DNA from: Chelonoidis abingdonii | Taxonomy: Eukaryota > Chordata > Testudines > Testudinidae | Assembly (NCBI RefSeq): GCF_003597395.2 | Contig: NC_133769.1 | Location: 176,976,541-177,040,540 of the forward strand | Direction of reading: 5' to 3' | Length of the DNA stretch: 64,000 nt | Part shown: positions 49,619-61,600 of the stretch, one piece after another | How the letters are laid out: the number at the start of each line of letters is the position of its first letter | How positions within the stretch are numbered: position 1 is the stretch's first letter | Notes under the pieces: generated by a model | What the model saw: only the letters and a program-made list of their open reading frames with translations | The model's database searches: none | Told to the model about the DNA's origin: nothing | Made by a program: the position numbers and the translations under genes

Positions 49619-51485
49619 GTAAGTAATACAGTGTTGTATTATTTAATGCCTATGTTGCATTTTCAATGAAAGTTATATATTGTTTTCTCTATACATTTTG
49701 ACCCTGATCCTGTAATAATCCATGTGGAAAAACCCCTTATTATGCAGACCCACACTGATTTTAGGACCAAAGCCTCTCTTTTTATCTGTGCATCCTCTTT
49801 GCAAAAGTTATTTGAAAAACTTGCATTTATTCTACTGAACAAGTCTGTAAGGGAAAAAGACCATCACCTTTGGATTTCAACATTAATATTTTTTATCAGT
49901 TTTCCAGACTTGCCCGTGAATTCACAACAGCTCCGTATTATATTATTCTTTATGAAGTGATTATCAATAGATTCTGCTACTATGGTGCATATAGCTTATG
50001 TATGTGAGATCAGACACTTTTGATTAGCAGTGCAGTCCTGCAGTCACTGTTCAAGTAGGACTTCTCATACCCGCCTGCATGCAAATAGACTACTGCTTGT
50101 TAGTCACTAAGAGTGAAATCTGTGTGGACAATCACTCAAAAAAGAACAATTATTCTACCCTACAGTAGCTGTGGTTGTTTGAGGTGTGTTATCAACACAG
50201 ATTTCATGACCTGCCCTTCTTCCCCATTACTACTCAGTCCTACTCCTGTGGGATTCTATATTGATGAAGGAACTAAGGCACAGTTGGACCTACTCTACCA
50301 TTTATGTCCTGAGGTGCAGGGGCACGAGGGCACTGACGTGCAGGCACTGCCCCAATAGACACTGCTAGCCCAGAAGAATCTGATCTTGCACGCCTGGGGC
50401 ACATGTGCAGTAAAGATGGAATCTCTATGGGCAGTAGATCTTGAAAAACTATAGTTTCTATAGAGCAAGTAACCATTCTCTTTGCGGCAGTTTTCTGCTG
50501 GAATATATGAGAGATTGGGTGTTCCGAAAATAAACTTTAACAGTATTCTATCTGTGTGTTTACCATTTCCAGTGCTTCCATATTGGTAGTGTCTTCCTTA
50601 ATGGTAATACACTACCTTCCAAGTGTCTTAACAGACTCATAATAGTTGTATTACATGAAATGCTAAAATGGAGATTCAGTATTGTTCTGCTGAAGAGCTA
50701 CTTTTTCCCAATGCAACAAATAATCTTTAAATTAATTAATTAAATCATCTCCAAGTCTGAAGAATAGGGGCTGAGTATTCAATTGAAGGATTCATATATG
50801 CACATTTACTTATAACCTTGATCATCTTATTTACTAAAGTGCCTGATTCTTCCACAAGTACCTTACTCATAATCCCACTGAATATTTACTATACTGCTTG
50901 TCTGGTCATGTAGTACTTTATGTCAGGGTAGCAGAATCAGGCCCCAAATTATAAACTATCCTTTGGAAAGCGGGATGGGAGTATGGGGGTGGAGGCCTTT
51001 ATTATTGAATGAATGAATATTCATGATGGTGCAAGGTTCTGGATTAGCAGAACTGGAGACTGAAGTCTTCTATTAATCCAATTATAACCTTCCACGGATG
51101 CTGCCCTACTTCTCCAGTGTCACTCAAGCCCACCTAGAAAGACCACCTCTATGCAGGGAGGGTATTGTTACTTCCATATTCATTCAATCCCTGGCAGGTC
51201 TAAAGCTGTCAACAAACATGCCAACTATTGTAGATGTTTGGCCACCCATTCATTTTACATAGGCTCCAATTTAATCAGCAATCAGTTGCTAATAATTTTG
51301 GGTCACTATCGACTTAGTCCAGATTGTGTCTGTCAATTTAAATATAAAAGGCTTAATATCCCATCACTAATGCACTGAACCGTCCGGTCACTGCATTTTT
51401 TTAAAGTTAATATTGGTTATAGCATGGGAATGTTTGTTGAAGAATTTTTGACTAAAACATAAGTAAAATCTTCCTTTCTTTCCAG
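49619..51485 (+). other. EPHA6: EPHA6 intron, 1.9 kb
   Basis: Phase-1 intron. Donor gtaagt; acceptor ttcctttctttccag. The interior is AT-rich with no transposon I can name. Reading frames up to 81 codons have no domain. It contains two old low-copy repeat scraps (about 49700-49740 and 50815-50900, cctgattcttccacaagtac type). Confidence 0.85.
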
Positions 51486-51611
51486 TGCGCTTCCCAGGAA
51501 TAAAAACGTATATTGATCCAGACACATATGAAGACCCAGCTCTTGCTGTCCATGAGTTTGCAAAGGAGATAGATCCTTCAAGAATTCGTATTGAGAGAGT
51601 TATAGGGGCAG
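51486..51611 (+). CDS. EPHA6: EPHA6 exon: juxtamembrane tyrosines, start of kinase domain
   Basis: 126-nt exon completing Leu and encoding [40 protein letters not shown], Ala and one base of Gly. [10 protein letters not shown] holds the two conserved juxtamembrane tyrosines that Eph receptors autophosphorylate; when unphosphorylated this segment inhibits the kinase. EFAKEID...I.IERVIGAG is the N-terminal edge of the kinase domain, and the glycine loop (GAGEFGEV in the family) continues in the next exon outside the window. Acceptor ttctttccag, donor gtaaaa at 51612. No lesion is seen. Confidence 0.96.
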
Positions 51612-53699
51612 GTAAAAGCATGCAGGCTTACAAAAATATTAATAATTGTCTCTCCTAGACATAGGGAAACTGCCTTACTCAACTTGAAGTCATATGGTGG
51701 TAATCAAATACTGTATCACATGTGGGCAGAGTTTCTCAACAGGCAAGGACACTCTGGGACAGCTCTCACCCTCAGTGCTGAAGTGCAGCAGGAGTGGCAA
51801 TAGAAGTCTTTCCTGTCCTGCTGCTACAGAAAAATGGATGGGCTGCCTCCTCTTTTGAAGAGTCCAGAAGAATGAAGTGGGAACTAGTTGCTCCCTCAAG
51901 ACCATGAAAGTGTGGGTGATAAAGCTAACTGGGCTGTCACCAGAAGAAGAGTCCAGATTGGTGACAATGGTAATCTGCATCTTAGCTTCTCCACTGAATG
52001 TTGGAGGCCAGTCCTGGGATTCTTCTTTCCTATACAATGGAGGGAGGACAGCAACCACTGCAAGTAGAAGTTCAATCCTCCCTCCATTAGGTGGCTAGGG
52101 TTATCTAGGGATGTTGAGTCTTCAGAGAGCAGTACACTCTGACTTTAGGGGTGGGAGGCTGAATATTTATGAGAAAATATTGTGACAGATGTATAGTCTT
52201 TGCAAAGATTTTGCTGTATTCTAAAGTTTAATTAAAAGACAAAGAAAAAAGAGTTCCTAGCTGGTCTGGTGGGGAAGATTGACAGATAAATCTAGTAGTG
52301 CCTGTCTCTATTTCCACATCCAGACAGACAGACTCCAAGAAAATGCATACAGAGGCATGAACATAACCTCTTCCTATTAAAAGGAAGGGACACTGTAGGA
52401 CACGTAGGTATGGAAAAAGTGAGTATTACATTTACCACATAAAGGAAAAAACAAAATCAATGTTGTTTGGCAGACTGTGTCACTGAAGCCACATTTTGCT
52501 CTATCATCTGACATAGATTAGATAGATCCCAAATGATATTCAATATGCCAAGTACTACCAGTATGTAAATACAATTTGCACTGTTTCCATTATTTTTGCA
52601 AAGGTTCATTTTCCTCACACCTATTTCAGAGTTCCCTCTGTTCAGTCTGTCTTTCAGAAGATTCATGAACACGGGACTTTTGACTGAAAGAGTTAAATCT
52701 ATCTTCCCTTCCAGAATGATAAAACCTTTATTTTCTTTCTTTGAAAGTGTGCAGAATACAGAAAAATCTCTATGAAGACTATAAAAACAAAGCCCATGGT
52801 TTAGAAATGTTTCCACTTATTGTTCGCACAAACATGCTCATTGATTTTAAATTCTACATTTTTTTTAAAATGGTCTAATTCTTAGTTGGCCTTGGAAAGA
52901 TACTGCCAAAACTTCTCAATCTGTGCAGAATGCAGTAGCTTTATTGCACGTGAAGTTTTGTTGAATTTTCTTTTCTGATTTCATTTCATATTGATTTTCA
53001 TGCCTTCAGTTTTGCTCCAAAATGCAAACTGAAATTCAGCCAAGACTACAGTTTCATCTGATTTCAGGCTGACACCATGCACTGAGGTTCATATGGGATG
53101 GGATTTTCTGAAGTGCCTAAAGGTAAGAAGAGCACAAGTCAATTGAAACTCAATGGGATTCATGCTCCTAACTCTGTGAGGTGCTTTTTGAAAATCTCAC
53201 CCTTTGTTTTCAAATTAAATCATCATCTCACCATGCTTTGTTCACAACTCAGACCAGGTTCACTGAAAAGTTTGCAAAATCTGACAAAATCCAGGCTAGA
53301 TGAAATTCTTCCAATTTAGGGAGTTTTATTGTGAAAGAGTTGCACAGCTTCTTTTCAGCCACATGGTATGTACTGCCATGAAACTGTATCAAATTTCTGA
53401 TGCGGGATGGGATGTACAACAGATATTAATGGAACTACATGAGAAACAGTCCTCTACAGGTACATCTAAGACCAAAGGCTAACCTCAAACACATATGGTT
53501 TGTACATAATCATTCTTAGCACTTAGCAGAATGTTTTTTCTCTCATAGAAATGAATTCATTTTACTAAAGTGGATAAGTATTATTATCCTCATTTTACAG
53601 ATGGAAAAACTAGGCAATAAGGGTATGTCTACATTAGAAGTTTTCAGTCCTTTCCCCACAGCTGGACTACCACTCATGCAGTTTTACCTGAGCAAGCTT

Positions 53700-54945
53700 A
53701 ACTGATTCTGGACCACTGTGGTCATCTAGTTTGACCTCCTGTATAGATAGATCATAGAACTTCCCTAAAATAATTCCTAGAGAAGACTTTTAGAAACATA
53801 TCCTATCTTGATCTAAACATTGTCAGTTATGCAGAATGCACCATGCTGCTTGGTACATTGTTCCAATAGTTAATTACTCTCACCAGTAAAAATTTATATC
53901 TTATTTCTGATTTGAATTGTCTATCTTCAAATTCCAGCCATTGGATTGTGTTATAACTTTCTCTGCATGATTGAAGAGCCCCTTATTAAATATTTGTTCC
54001 CCTGTAGTACTTATAGACTGTTATCAAGTCACTCTTTAGCCTTCTCTTTGTTAAGATAGATTGAGCTCCTTGAGTCTATCACTATAAGACTTGTTTTCTA
54101 ATCCTTTAATCATTTTTGTGTCTCTTCTCTGAACCATCTTCAACTTATCTACATCCTTCTTGAATTGTGAGCACCAGCATTGCTCCTGTGCCAAATATTG
54201 AGGTAACATAACCTCTTTAGGCTTACTTGAGATTCTTGTTTATGCATCCCAGCATTGCATTAGCCCTTTCAGTCACATCATCACACTGGGAGCTATGTTT
54301 AGCTGATTATCCACCATGACCCTCACATTTTTTTTTCATAGTCACTGCTTCCCAGAATAGAGTCTCCCACCCTTTAAGTATGGCCTACATTCTTCTTCAG
54401 ATGTATACATTTAACCATATTAAAACACATATTGTTTGCTTGCACCCAGTTTACCAAACAATTGAGATTGCTCTGCATCAGTGACCTGGCCTCTTTATTA
54501 TTTTCCACTCCCAAAATTTTTAACTCATCTGCAAACTTTAGCAGTGGTGATTTTATTTTTTCTTCCAGGGTCATTGATAAAGATGTTAAATAGCACAGAG
54601 CCAAGAACTAATCACTGCGGGACCCCACTGGAAGCAGACCCACTCAATGATGATTACCTGTTCACAGTTACATTTTGAGACCTATCAGTTGACCAGTTTT
54701 TAATCCATTTAATGTCTGTTAATTTTAAATTATTCTAGTTTTTTAATCAAAATGTTGTGTCCAGTCAAATGTCTTACACAAGTCCGAGTATATTACATTG
54801 ACATTACCTTCATCAATCAAACTTGTAATCTCATCAAAAAAAGTTATTAAGTTAATTTGACAGGATCTATTTTCCATAAACCCAAGTTTATTTGCATTAA
54901 TTATGTTAGCCTCCTTTAGTTCTTTATTAATTGACTCCTATATCA
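53700..54945 (-). mobile_element. CR1 LINE copy (3' half, reverse)
   Basis: Minus-strand CR1 recognisable throughout: 3' end (ctgtggtcatctagtttgac, ctcctgtatag), then the reverse complement of pol with atcatttttgtgtctcttct and ctgaacc, tgataaagatgttaaatagc, acagagccaagaactaatca and ctgcgggacccc. A short minus-strand frame at 54374-54604 (LKFADELKILGVENNKEA...LNCLVNWVQANNMCFN) is the RT block after the catalytic Asp pair: FADE appears where FADD is expected, so the active site is mutated. 5'-truncated near 54945. Confidence 0.85.
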
Positions 54946-55420
54946 GTCACTCCCATGGGCTCCGGCTTCCCCTCTTTCCCGTGGGTGCTCGACTCCCCCT
55001 TTACCCCTGGCTCTGCCCCCATTCCATCCCTTCCATGAGGCCCTGCCCCTGCCCCACCTCATCCCTACCCCCATTCAAACCCTTTCCCCAAAGTTCCCAC
55101 CCCAAATCTGCCCCCTCCCTGCCAGTATTCAAACTCCTTCCCCAAATCCCCGCCCTGGCCCCACCTCCTCCTCGCCTCCTCCCCTGAGAGCCCCACATTC
55201 CCACTCCTCCCCCCTCCCTGAGTGTGCTAAAGCTGCGGAACAGCTGTTTGGCAGGGGCCGGGCAGGAAGCTCTGGGAGGTAGGTGGAGGAGTGGGGATAT
55301 GGCATGCTCAGGGGAGGGGGAGGAGGAGGATGTGGGGCCAAAGGGGAGGGGAATTTAGCTGCCGTGGGTCCTCCAGCTCCGGAGCACCCATAGAGTGCCT
55401 TTGGCCACTCCATTATGTGG
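54946..55420. repeat. GC-rich repeat with inverted termini
   Basis: C-rich strand (ccctgcccctgccccacctc) followed by a G-rich half (tgggaggtaggtggaggagt). The ends are related: gggctccggcttcccc, ccgtgggtgctc at the left and ccgtgggtcctccagctccg, gagcacccat at the right. The middle contains cggaacagctgtttggcagg. It reads as a non-autonomous foldback-type element. Frames of up to 141 codons are Pro/Gly-rich translations without domains. Confidence 0.45.
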
Positions 55421-55884
55421 CCTGAGATCAATGTCAGGCCAACAGACCTATAATTACTCAGGAGAGCTAGGAATGGAACATAGATCTCCCAATACTTAGT
55501 ACTGTGTCCTGAGCAGTAGGTCAGTCTGCCTTCTGCAAAGGTACTCATAAACAATTAGGCTAGTGCAGATTAGCATTCAGGCATGGTAGCTGACACTGAG
55601 ATACCCAATTCTGTACACCTTTTATTTGAGATTAGAATCTGTCCGTAAAGTCTCCACTAGTTAAAAGGGTAAGAAGTGTAAGGTCACTTCAATATAAGTC
55701 ACCTGCACAGGAACATAGATTGAAGACACTGCAGTGGACTAAAGTCTTTTAAAACAGTATTATTCTTGTATGTATTTGGGAAAGTGTCTGGGTTGGGGTT
55801 GCAGAAATGATACTTGACAGTCAATGTATGTAAAATGAACACAATGAAAAAATATTTAAAGAACTGCTCAATATATGTGATATA

Positions 55885-56083
55885 GTTTTCCCAGTTACAG
55901 AGCCCTTCCAGACTGTAGATAGCCACCACTTGTAGCTTTTACTGGCACGCCAGCCTGAGCAGGAATATCGATACTGCTATTTTTAGCCCGATAGCACAAC
56001 CCTCCACTAGCCTGAGTCAGTTGCCCTAGGCTCTCAGACTCGCTCCTGTGGGTCTTTTTGCAGTGTAAGCGTACCCTCAGAGA
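55885..56083. mobile_element. Non-autonomous DNA transposon fragment
   Basis: The right end, ttgcagtgtaagcgtaccct, cag at about 56060-56083, is a decayed form of a terminus (GCAGTGTAGACGTACCCTG) that I associate with hAT-like short elements in turtles. The left end is not clear. A fragment with a similar terminus, agggtatgtctacattagaa, lies at 53619-53640. Confidence 0.4.
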
Positions 56084-57910
56084 CAGGAATGAACTCCTGA
56101 GTTCTAATCCCAAGTCTGAGTCACTTTTCCTCTCTCTGCTTTAGTTTATCTCATCTGTAAAATGATGATGACTGATAATTTTTGTTGGTCTTCATTACAA
56201 AAGCATTGTGAGGTTAAGTTAGGTATTTCCTTGGATAAGTCAGCCTTATCCTGCATCAGCATGTAAGTTTTAAGTTTTATGTTATCTAGAAGATGCCTTT
56301 TTGTTGGATACGTGTCCTTAAATGCATAGGCTTTGGGTGAAGTCACATACTTTATTGGGTAGTGTAACAAAGAATTTTAAATTCATGTGCCCAGGCCTAT
56401 TCCAACTGAAGTTACAAATTTCATTGACTTCAACAGGAACAAGATTAAGCCATGAGTGAAATATATACAAAATAGACAAACATACAATTAGAACATCTGT
56501 CTTTATGTATATTTGTTTTGGTTCCAACTAAATTGCATGTACAATGTCTTGTGAATATTATCTTAGTACCTGCTAAATCCTTATGGCACTTCTTGCAAGA
56601 GACATTCAATTAATTTTTCTTACAGAATATATTTTTAATGAATAAAAGGGAGAAGGTCATCGTGTTGAGCCAACTGACAGTGACAGTATGTTTGCACAGC
56701 ATCTTCTCTGAACATCTTAAAATATTGTGGATGATTCATGGTACACTGAAAAAAGAACAGGCTGTTAATCTGGAAAGTTTCCACCAGAGAATGATGAGTC
56801 AGAGCAGGGCATAATTACATTCCAACTCTCAGATTCTAAGAAGTAGAGAGGTCAGGCACTTGAAAGGAATTGGAAAATTCTTTTATTTGGAGGAAATGCA
56901 TGCTGTTAAGTTTCCCAATCTGAGCTCAATCACTCAACCAGACAGAGTGTGAGAGCTCTTAGAAACACTTTTTTACATAGGAAAATATTGAGACTTTGGT
57001 GCTGCACCCATAATGATCCTGTATACCATTAAACTCTGAAAATCTCTGTGGAGGCAAACTCAACTGAAAAAATACTGAGGATGAAATTGGGTTCAGTTCC
57101 TAGAAGTTAACCTGAGATCTGCACTGTCAGACACAAAAACATGAGCATTTCCCAAAGGGAACTATGAGTCTAGGGCTTGAAGAACTGCGGTTTATAACAT
57201 TTATATTATAGTTGCATGTATAGTTTATTGACGTACTACAATGGTAGATGACATGACGATTCAGAAATGTTAATAGGTTTGTCTTTCCTTAAGAGTCTGT
57301 TCTTTTTATACAGTAGAACAAGATTCAGTGATTTATTCATATCCTAGTTGAGTATTGACATTGCACTCCAAAGATGAAAATGTATAGGAAGTATTTTACA
57401 TAGATGTGGCCATTCTTCTCTCCAGCTCACTTAGATGTGTCTCATTTCTGTGTGTTCAATTGAAGAGTATCTATGCTTTACCCCTTTACCCTCCCCGTGT
57501 TTTAAGTGTTGTATTTCATTATCCAGGAAAATGCTACCTTTCTGCACTTCTTTTATTATTGAAAAGCCTGTGTGAGGATAAAGGTCTTTCACCAGTCCCT
57601 AGATGGGGCACAACTTGGATAAAGTAAGAGAGCTTCTGCGAGTGAGAGGTATTCAGGTCTGTGGTAGCATGGAAAAAGTCTGGATGGTTTAGGCAGTTTT
57701 CTCTCCAGAACAATTCCATTAGTTGAGATTTAGTGGGTTCTTTATTATGGGAAGGTATTTTTCCTCTTCCTCTGAGTACAGAGACCATACATCAAAACTA
57801 AATAAATTTAATGGATAGAATCTTGTAAGACTGTTTTCTTTGTAACTCAAGTTTTGATGGCTATATAACACAGGGTTTAAGTTTGAGTGATTTTTTTCAC
57901 TATTCACTGT

Positions 57911-58617
57911 TGTCAAGGTATCACCCCTACTCTGAACCTTAGGGTACAGATGTGGGGACCTGTATGAGATAACCCCTAAGCTTATTTACCAGCTTAGATC
58001 TAGTAGCTGTCACCACCAAATAGCTTAAACAAATATTTATGGGAGAGTCATTTGGAAACTCTTGTCTTTCCCCCAGATATTTCCCTGGTCTTTGTCCCCC
58101 TTTTCCTGCAGGATTGAGACTGATTCACTTCCCACCAATTCCTGGTGAGCCCAGATCAAAAAACCCTTGGATCTTAAAACAAGGAAAAATCAATCAGGTT
58201 CTTAAAAGAAGACTTTTAATTAAAGAAAAAGGGTGAAAGGAATTCCTCTGTGAGATTAGCATGCAAGCTACTCTCACAGACAGCAGATTCAAAACACAGA
58301 GGATGTCCCTCTGGGCAAAAAGCTTACACAGAGAAACCCAATTTGATTCTCCCTCTATGCAAAACGAAGTCACAAAAAAAATAAACATAATCTAATACAT
58401 TCTTTCTCTTATCACTTACAACTTTTAAGAAATGTTAGATGGCTGATTCCTGGATCCTTCACTCTGGCACAAACTTTTCTGAACAGACAAAAGACTGATT
58501 TCCCTCCTCCCTCTTTGAAAACATCTTATTCCCCCATTGGTTCCTCTGGTCAGGTGTGAAGTTCTTAACCCTTTACAGGTAAAAGAGGAATTAACCCTTA
58601 ACTATCTGTTTATGACA
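57911..58617 (-). mobile_element. Solo LTR, reverse orientation
   Basis: Reads TGTCAAGGTATCACCCC at the left and ...CTGTTTATGACA at the right, with exact 5-bp duplications ACTGT at 57906-57910 and 58618-58622. In reverse complement it begins TGTCATAAACAGATAGTTAA and contains acctgtaaagggttaag and a ggtggtgacagc block, as in the other two LTRs. At 707 bp it is a shorter subtype. No internal viral sequence is present. Confidence 0.9.
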
Positions 58618-59249
58618 ACTGTGCACTGACAGTGTTTACATTCTGTGCTGATCAAATTGTTGGCTTTTCTATTAAGACAGTTTAGTGTATCAGCGCTGGT
58701 GGTTTTGGTGGACACAAGGAATACGGGGAGCCACAAATCCCAGACCTTCTAACTTCCCAAGTTCTGCACCACTGATTATCCCCGTAATTCTCTTGTACAC
58801 TTCACAAAAGATCTCACAAAAACTAAAGTCATTTAACGGCAACAAAATGGCAAATGAAATTCTATTGTGGATAATGTAAAGCATTGCACACTGAAGAAAA
58901 TAACCCCACCGCGCATATAAGTAACAGTACTATGACTGAGGGCTAATTTAGCTACAAACTAATGCTACGCGCACACAGAGATCTCTGGCAGGTCATCCCT
59001 GCCTGCACTACTACGTGTCTCTGAAGACGGTCATCGCGCCCAGGGTGTGCAGCAGCAGTCAAAAAAGCAAACAGAGATATTTATGGCAATCATTTAAAAA
59101 GGATATGAGATATGATGGCAGCCTATTACTTATTGCCCCTTAGATAATCCGATAGTACATCCATCATTTCGACTTCGCAAATATCCAGTGTTCTAGCTCT
59201 TGTCCTCCGGTATTCCTTGATCCAAAGAAAGAGCTCATAACTGCATTAG

Positions 59250-60150
59250 GAAGTTCAGAGACGGGCAATTTAAAATGATTTAGGGGTTTGGAACGCTAGC
59301 GTTCTCTATGAGGAGAGATTAAGAGGCTAGGAACTTTTCAGCTTGCGCAAGGAGGAAACACTCGGATACATAGGGCTTGGTCCAAGTACACTGCGGGGTG
59401 GGAACGGTCCAAGTTATACAAACTTCAGCTATCTGTGAATACGTAGTGCCTTGAAGGGGGTTCGACACATTACCTAGAATCTACTCACTGCGATGATACT
59501 TCACTTTGCAGTGAGTCAACTGCTGCTCTCCCTGTCGACTTCTGGCCTGCGCCCATCCCATGGTGGTTGGAGTACACCGGCTAGTCGCACGAGAAGGAGC
59601 ATTGCCGGGTCGATTTATCGCATCTAGACTAGCTGCGGATAAATCGACCCTGCTGGATCGATCGCTGCCTGCCGAGTCTGTGGGTAGTCTTAGACATTTA
59701 ACCCCTTAAGGCGGGATATGATGAAGAGGTATATAAATTCATGTATGGTGTGCGTGAGAAGGCTGAATAAGGAAAAGTTATTTACTTGTCCCATAATATA
59801 AGAAACTAGGGGCACCAAAATGAAATTAATGAAGGGCAGCAGGTTTAAAACAAATAAAAGGACGTTCTATCCACACAAGCACCATACAGTCATCCTGTGA
59901 ACTCCTTGTCCCCTGTGAGGGAGGTTTTAGTGTAAGTGACTGGGGACTATACAGTGGTTTTTAGAGAGAACTAGATAAATATTTCGATGAGGTTAACGTC
60001 GATTAATGGAATGTTAGCCAGTACTAGGAGTAAGGGAATGGTGTCCCTAGCCTCTGTTTGTCAGCAGGTGGAGATGGATGGCAGGAGAGAGATCACTTGA
60101 TCATTACCTGTTAGGTTCACTCCCTCTGGTGCACCTGGCATTGTCCCCCA
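59250..60150 (+). mobile_element. CR1 LINE 3' portion with nested insertion
   Basis: The CR1 3' region on the + strand resumes around an insert: aatgatttaggggtttggaa, tatgaggagagattaag ... then ggcgggatatgatgaagagg, ccaaaatgaaattaatgaag, ggcagcaggtttaaaacaaa and at the end agcctctgtttgtcagcagg, tctggtgcacctggcattgt. It is homologous, in opposite orientation, to 9160-9549. The insert at about 59360-59705 separates the two parts. Confidence 0.8.
59360..59705. mobile_element. CpG-containing non-autonomous element inside CR1
   Basis: Begins near tagggcttggtccaagtaca and ends near gggtagtcttagacat. The interior has cgggtcgatttatcgcatct, agactagctgcggataaatc and gaccctgctggatcgatcgc, containing an inverted pair (gggtcgatttatcgc / gcggataaatcgaccc at about 59609-59651). 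It resembles turtle elements with GTCTACAC-like ends. Exact termini and duplication could not be set. Confidence 0.5.
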
Positions 60151-60159
60151 CCCCCTGGA

Positions 60160-60248
60160 TATTTTTAGTAAAAGTCAGGGACAGGTCACGGGCTTCTGTG
60201 AAGTTTTGTTTATCGCACAAGACCTGTCTCTGACTTTTACTAAAAATA
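60160..60248. repeat. 26-bp near-perfect inverted repeat (MITE-like hairpin)
   Basis: Left arm 60160-60185 (tatttttagtaaaagtcagg, gacagg) and right arm 60223-60248 are reverse complements at 25 of 26 positions, with a 37-bp spacer containing cacgggcttctgtgaag. It lies immediately after the CR1 copy. This looks like a very small non-autonomous transposon; a related longer form is in my memory of turtle DNA but I cannot name it. Confidence 0.75.
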
Positions 60249-61344
60249 CCCATGACAGAATCTTAACCTTAATAGAAAATATCTTTATTGTAATGTATAT
60301 GTGCAGTGGAGCTGAGTTAAAGTCCTTAATTATAGGATCACATACAATTTCTAAAATAACATGTAGCAGCTTGTAATATTTTTCCATTTTTGTCTTACAC
60401 TAATTTCATTCTCATAGGAGTTCTGAATACATGTATTGATTTAGGCATTTTACTTTGACAACTTCTTTTAATTCTATGGGATTTTCTTTAATAATTTTGT
60501 CAACAACTATACACACTGTAATTTGTTTCAGTCACCAGCACAGAGTTCCTTGCATCCAAATTATCACAATTTCTCCTTGTTATACCTAATCTACAATATG
60601 TTGTTTTACATACTGTTTACTGTGGATGTCTTGTTTAAATATCATTCATGAAGTCTCTCTAGCACAGAATTACATGACAGAGAATTACACAATACTAGAA
60701 AATACTGTGTGTCTATGGTTCTAGAAAGAAATTGTTTGATAACATATTGTCTTTGAGAAGCAATATGTGATGGTGTAATTATACCATATATTGTAAAGCA
60801 CATGTCCAGTGGGGCAGTTAAAGTTGTGTGTACCACCCTAGCTACAATATGTACAGCTTTTTTGTTTAGTTTTATAGAAAAAATTCAAAACACAGAAATA
60901 TTTGGTTAGACACCACCTGAATCAGGGAAGAGGTCTTATCTTCTGGGCATATGTACTAATTAACTAAGTTAGCTAATTGGGTAGGTAAAGTGTAGCCTTC
61001 CTTTGCACTCAGTGTATCCCATGCACCTCATATGGACACCAGTTCAGCAAAGCACTTAAGAATATGGTTGTCTATCCAGACTCTATTCAGGAAACCACCT
61101 AAGCACATGCATAAATCCTATTGATTAAAGTGGGATTTAACTACATAACGTTAAGCACACACTTAATGTTTTGATGTATGAGGGCTAAGATGCATAATAG
61201 GAAGTACCTCATTTCCCACCTTACCTGCTGTTAACTGAATCAGGGAAGGGGTCCTGAGGAAAATACCTTATTCTCAGTGCACATTTACTAATTAAGGGTA
61301 TTTCTATACTGCAGAAAGGTGGGATCTTAACTTGAGTTAGTTAA

Positions 61345-61600
61345 TTTGGATTAAAATAGACTCATAGACTTAAGGTCAGAAGGGACCATTATGGTCATCT
61401 AGTCTGACCTCCTGCACAATGTCACCCACCCACTCGTGTAACAAACCCCTAACCTATGTCTGAGTTATTGAACTCCTCAAATCATGCTTTAAAGACCTCA
61501 AGGTGCAGAGAATCCTCCAGCAAGTGACCTGTGCCCCATGCTGCAGAGGAAGGCGAAAAACCTCTAGGGCCTCTGCCAATCTTCCCTGGAGGAAAATTCC
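61345..61600 (-). mobile_element. CR1 3'-end fragment, interrupted by DIRS
   Basis: Reverse-strand CR1 3' end: agactcatagacttaaggtc, agaagggaccattatggtca, tctagtctgacctcctgcac, then cctccagcaagtgacctgtg and ctgccaatcttccctggagg, aaaattcc. The match stops abruptly where the DIRS terminus begins, so the DIRS element inserted into it. The other half of this CR1 should follow the DIRS outside the window. Confidence 0.8.

Noticed and set aside
932..51611. EPHA3, EPHA5 or EPHA7 as the identity of the gene
   Set aside because: The transmembrane and juxtamembrane wording (SDIAAEQGQILVIATAAVGG and KMKSEEKRRAHLQNGH) fits EphA6 in my memory and differs from the paralogues.
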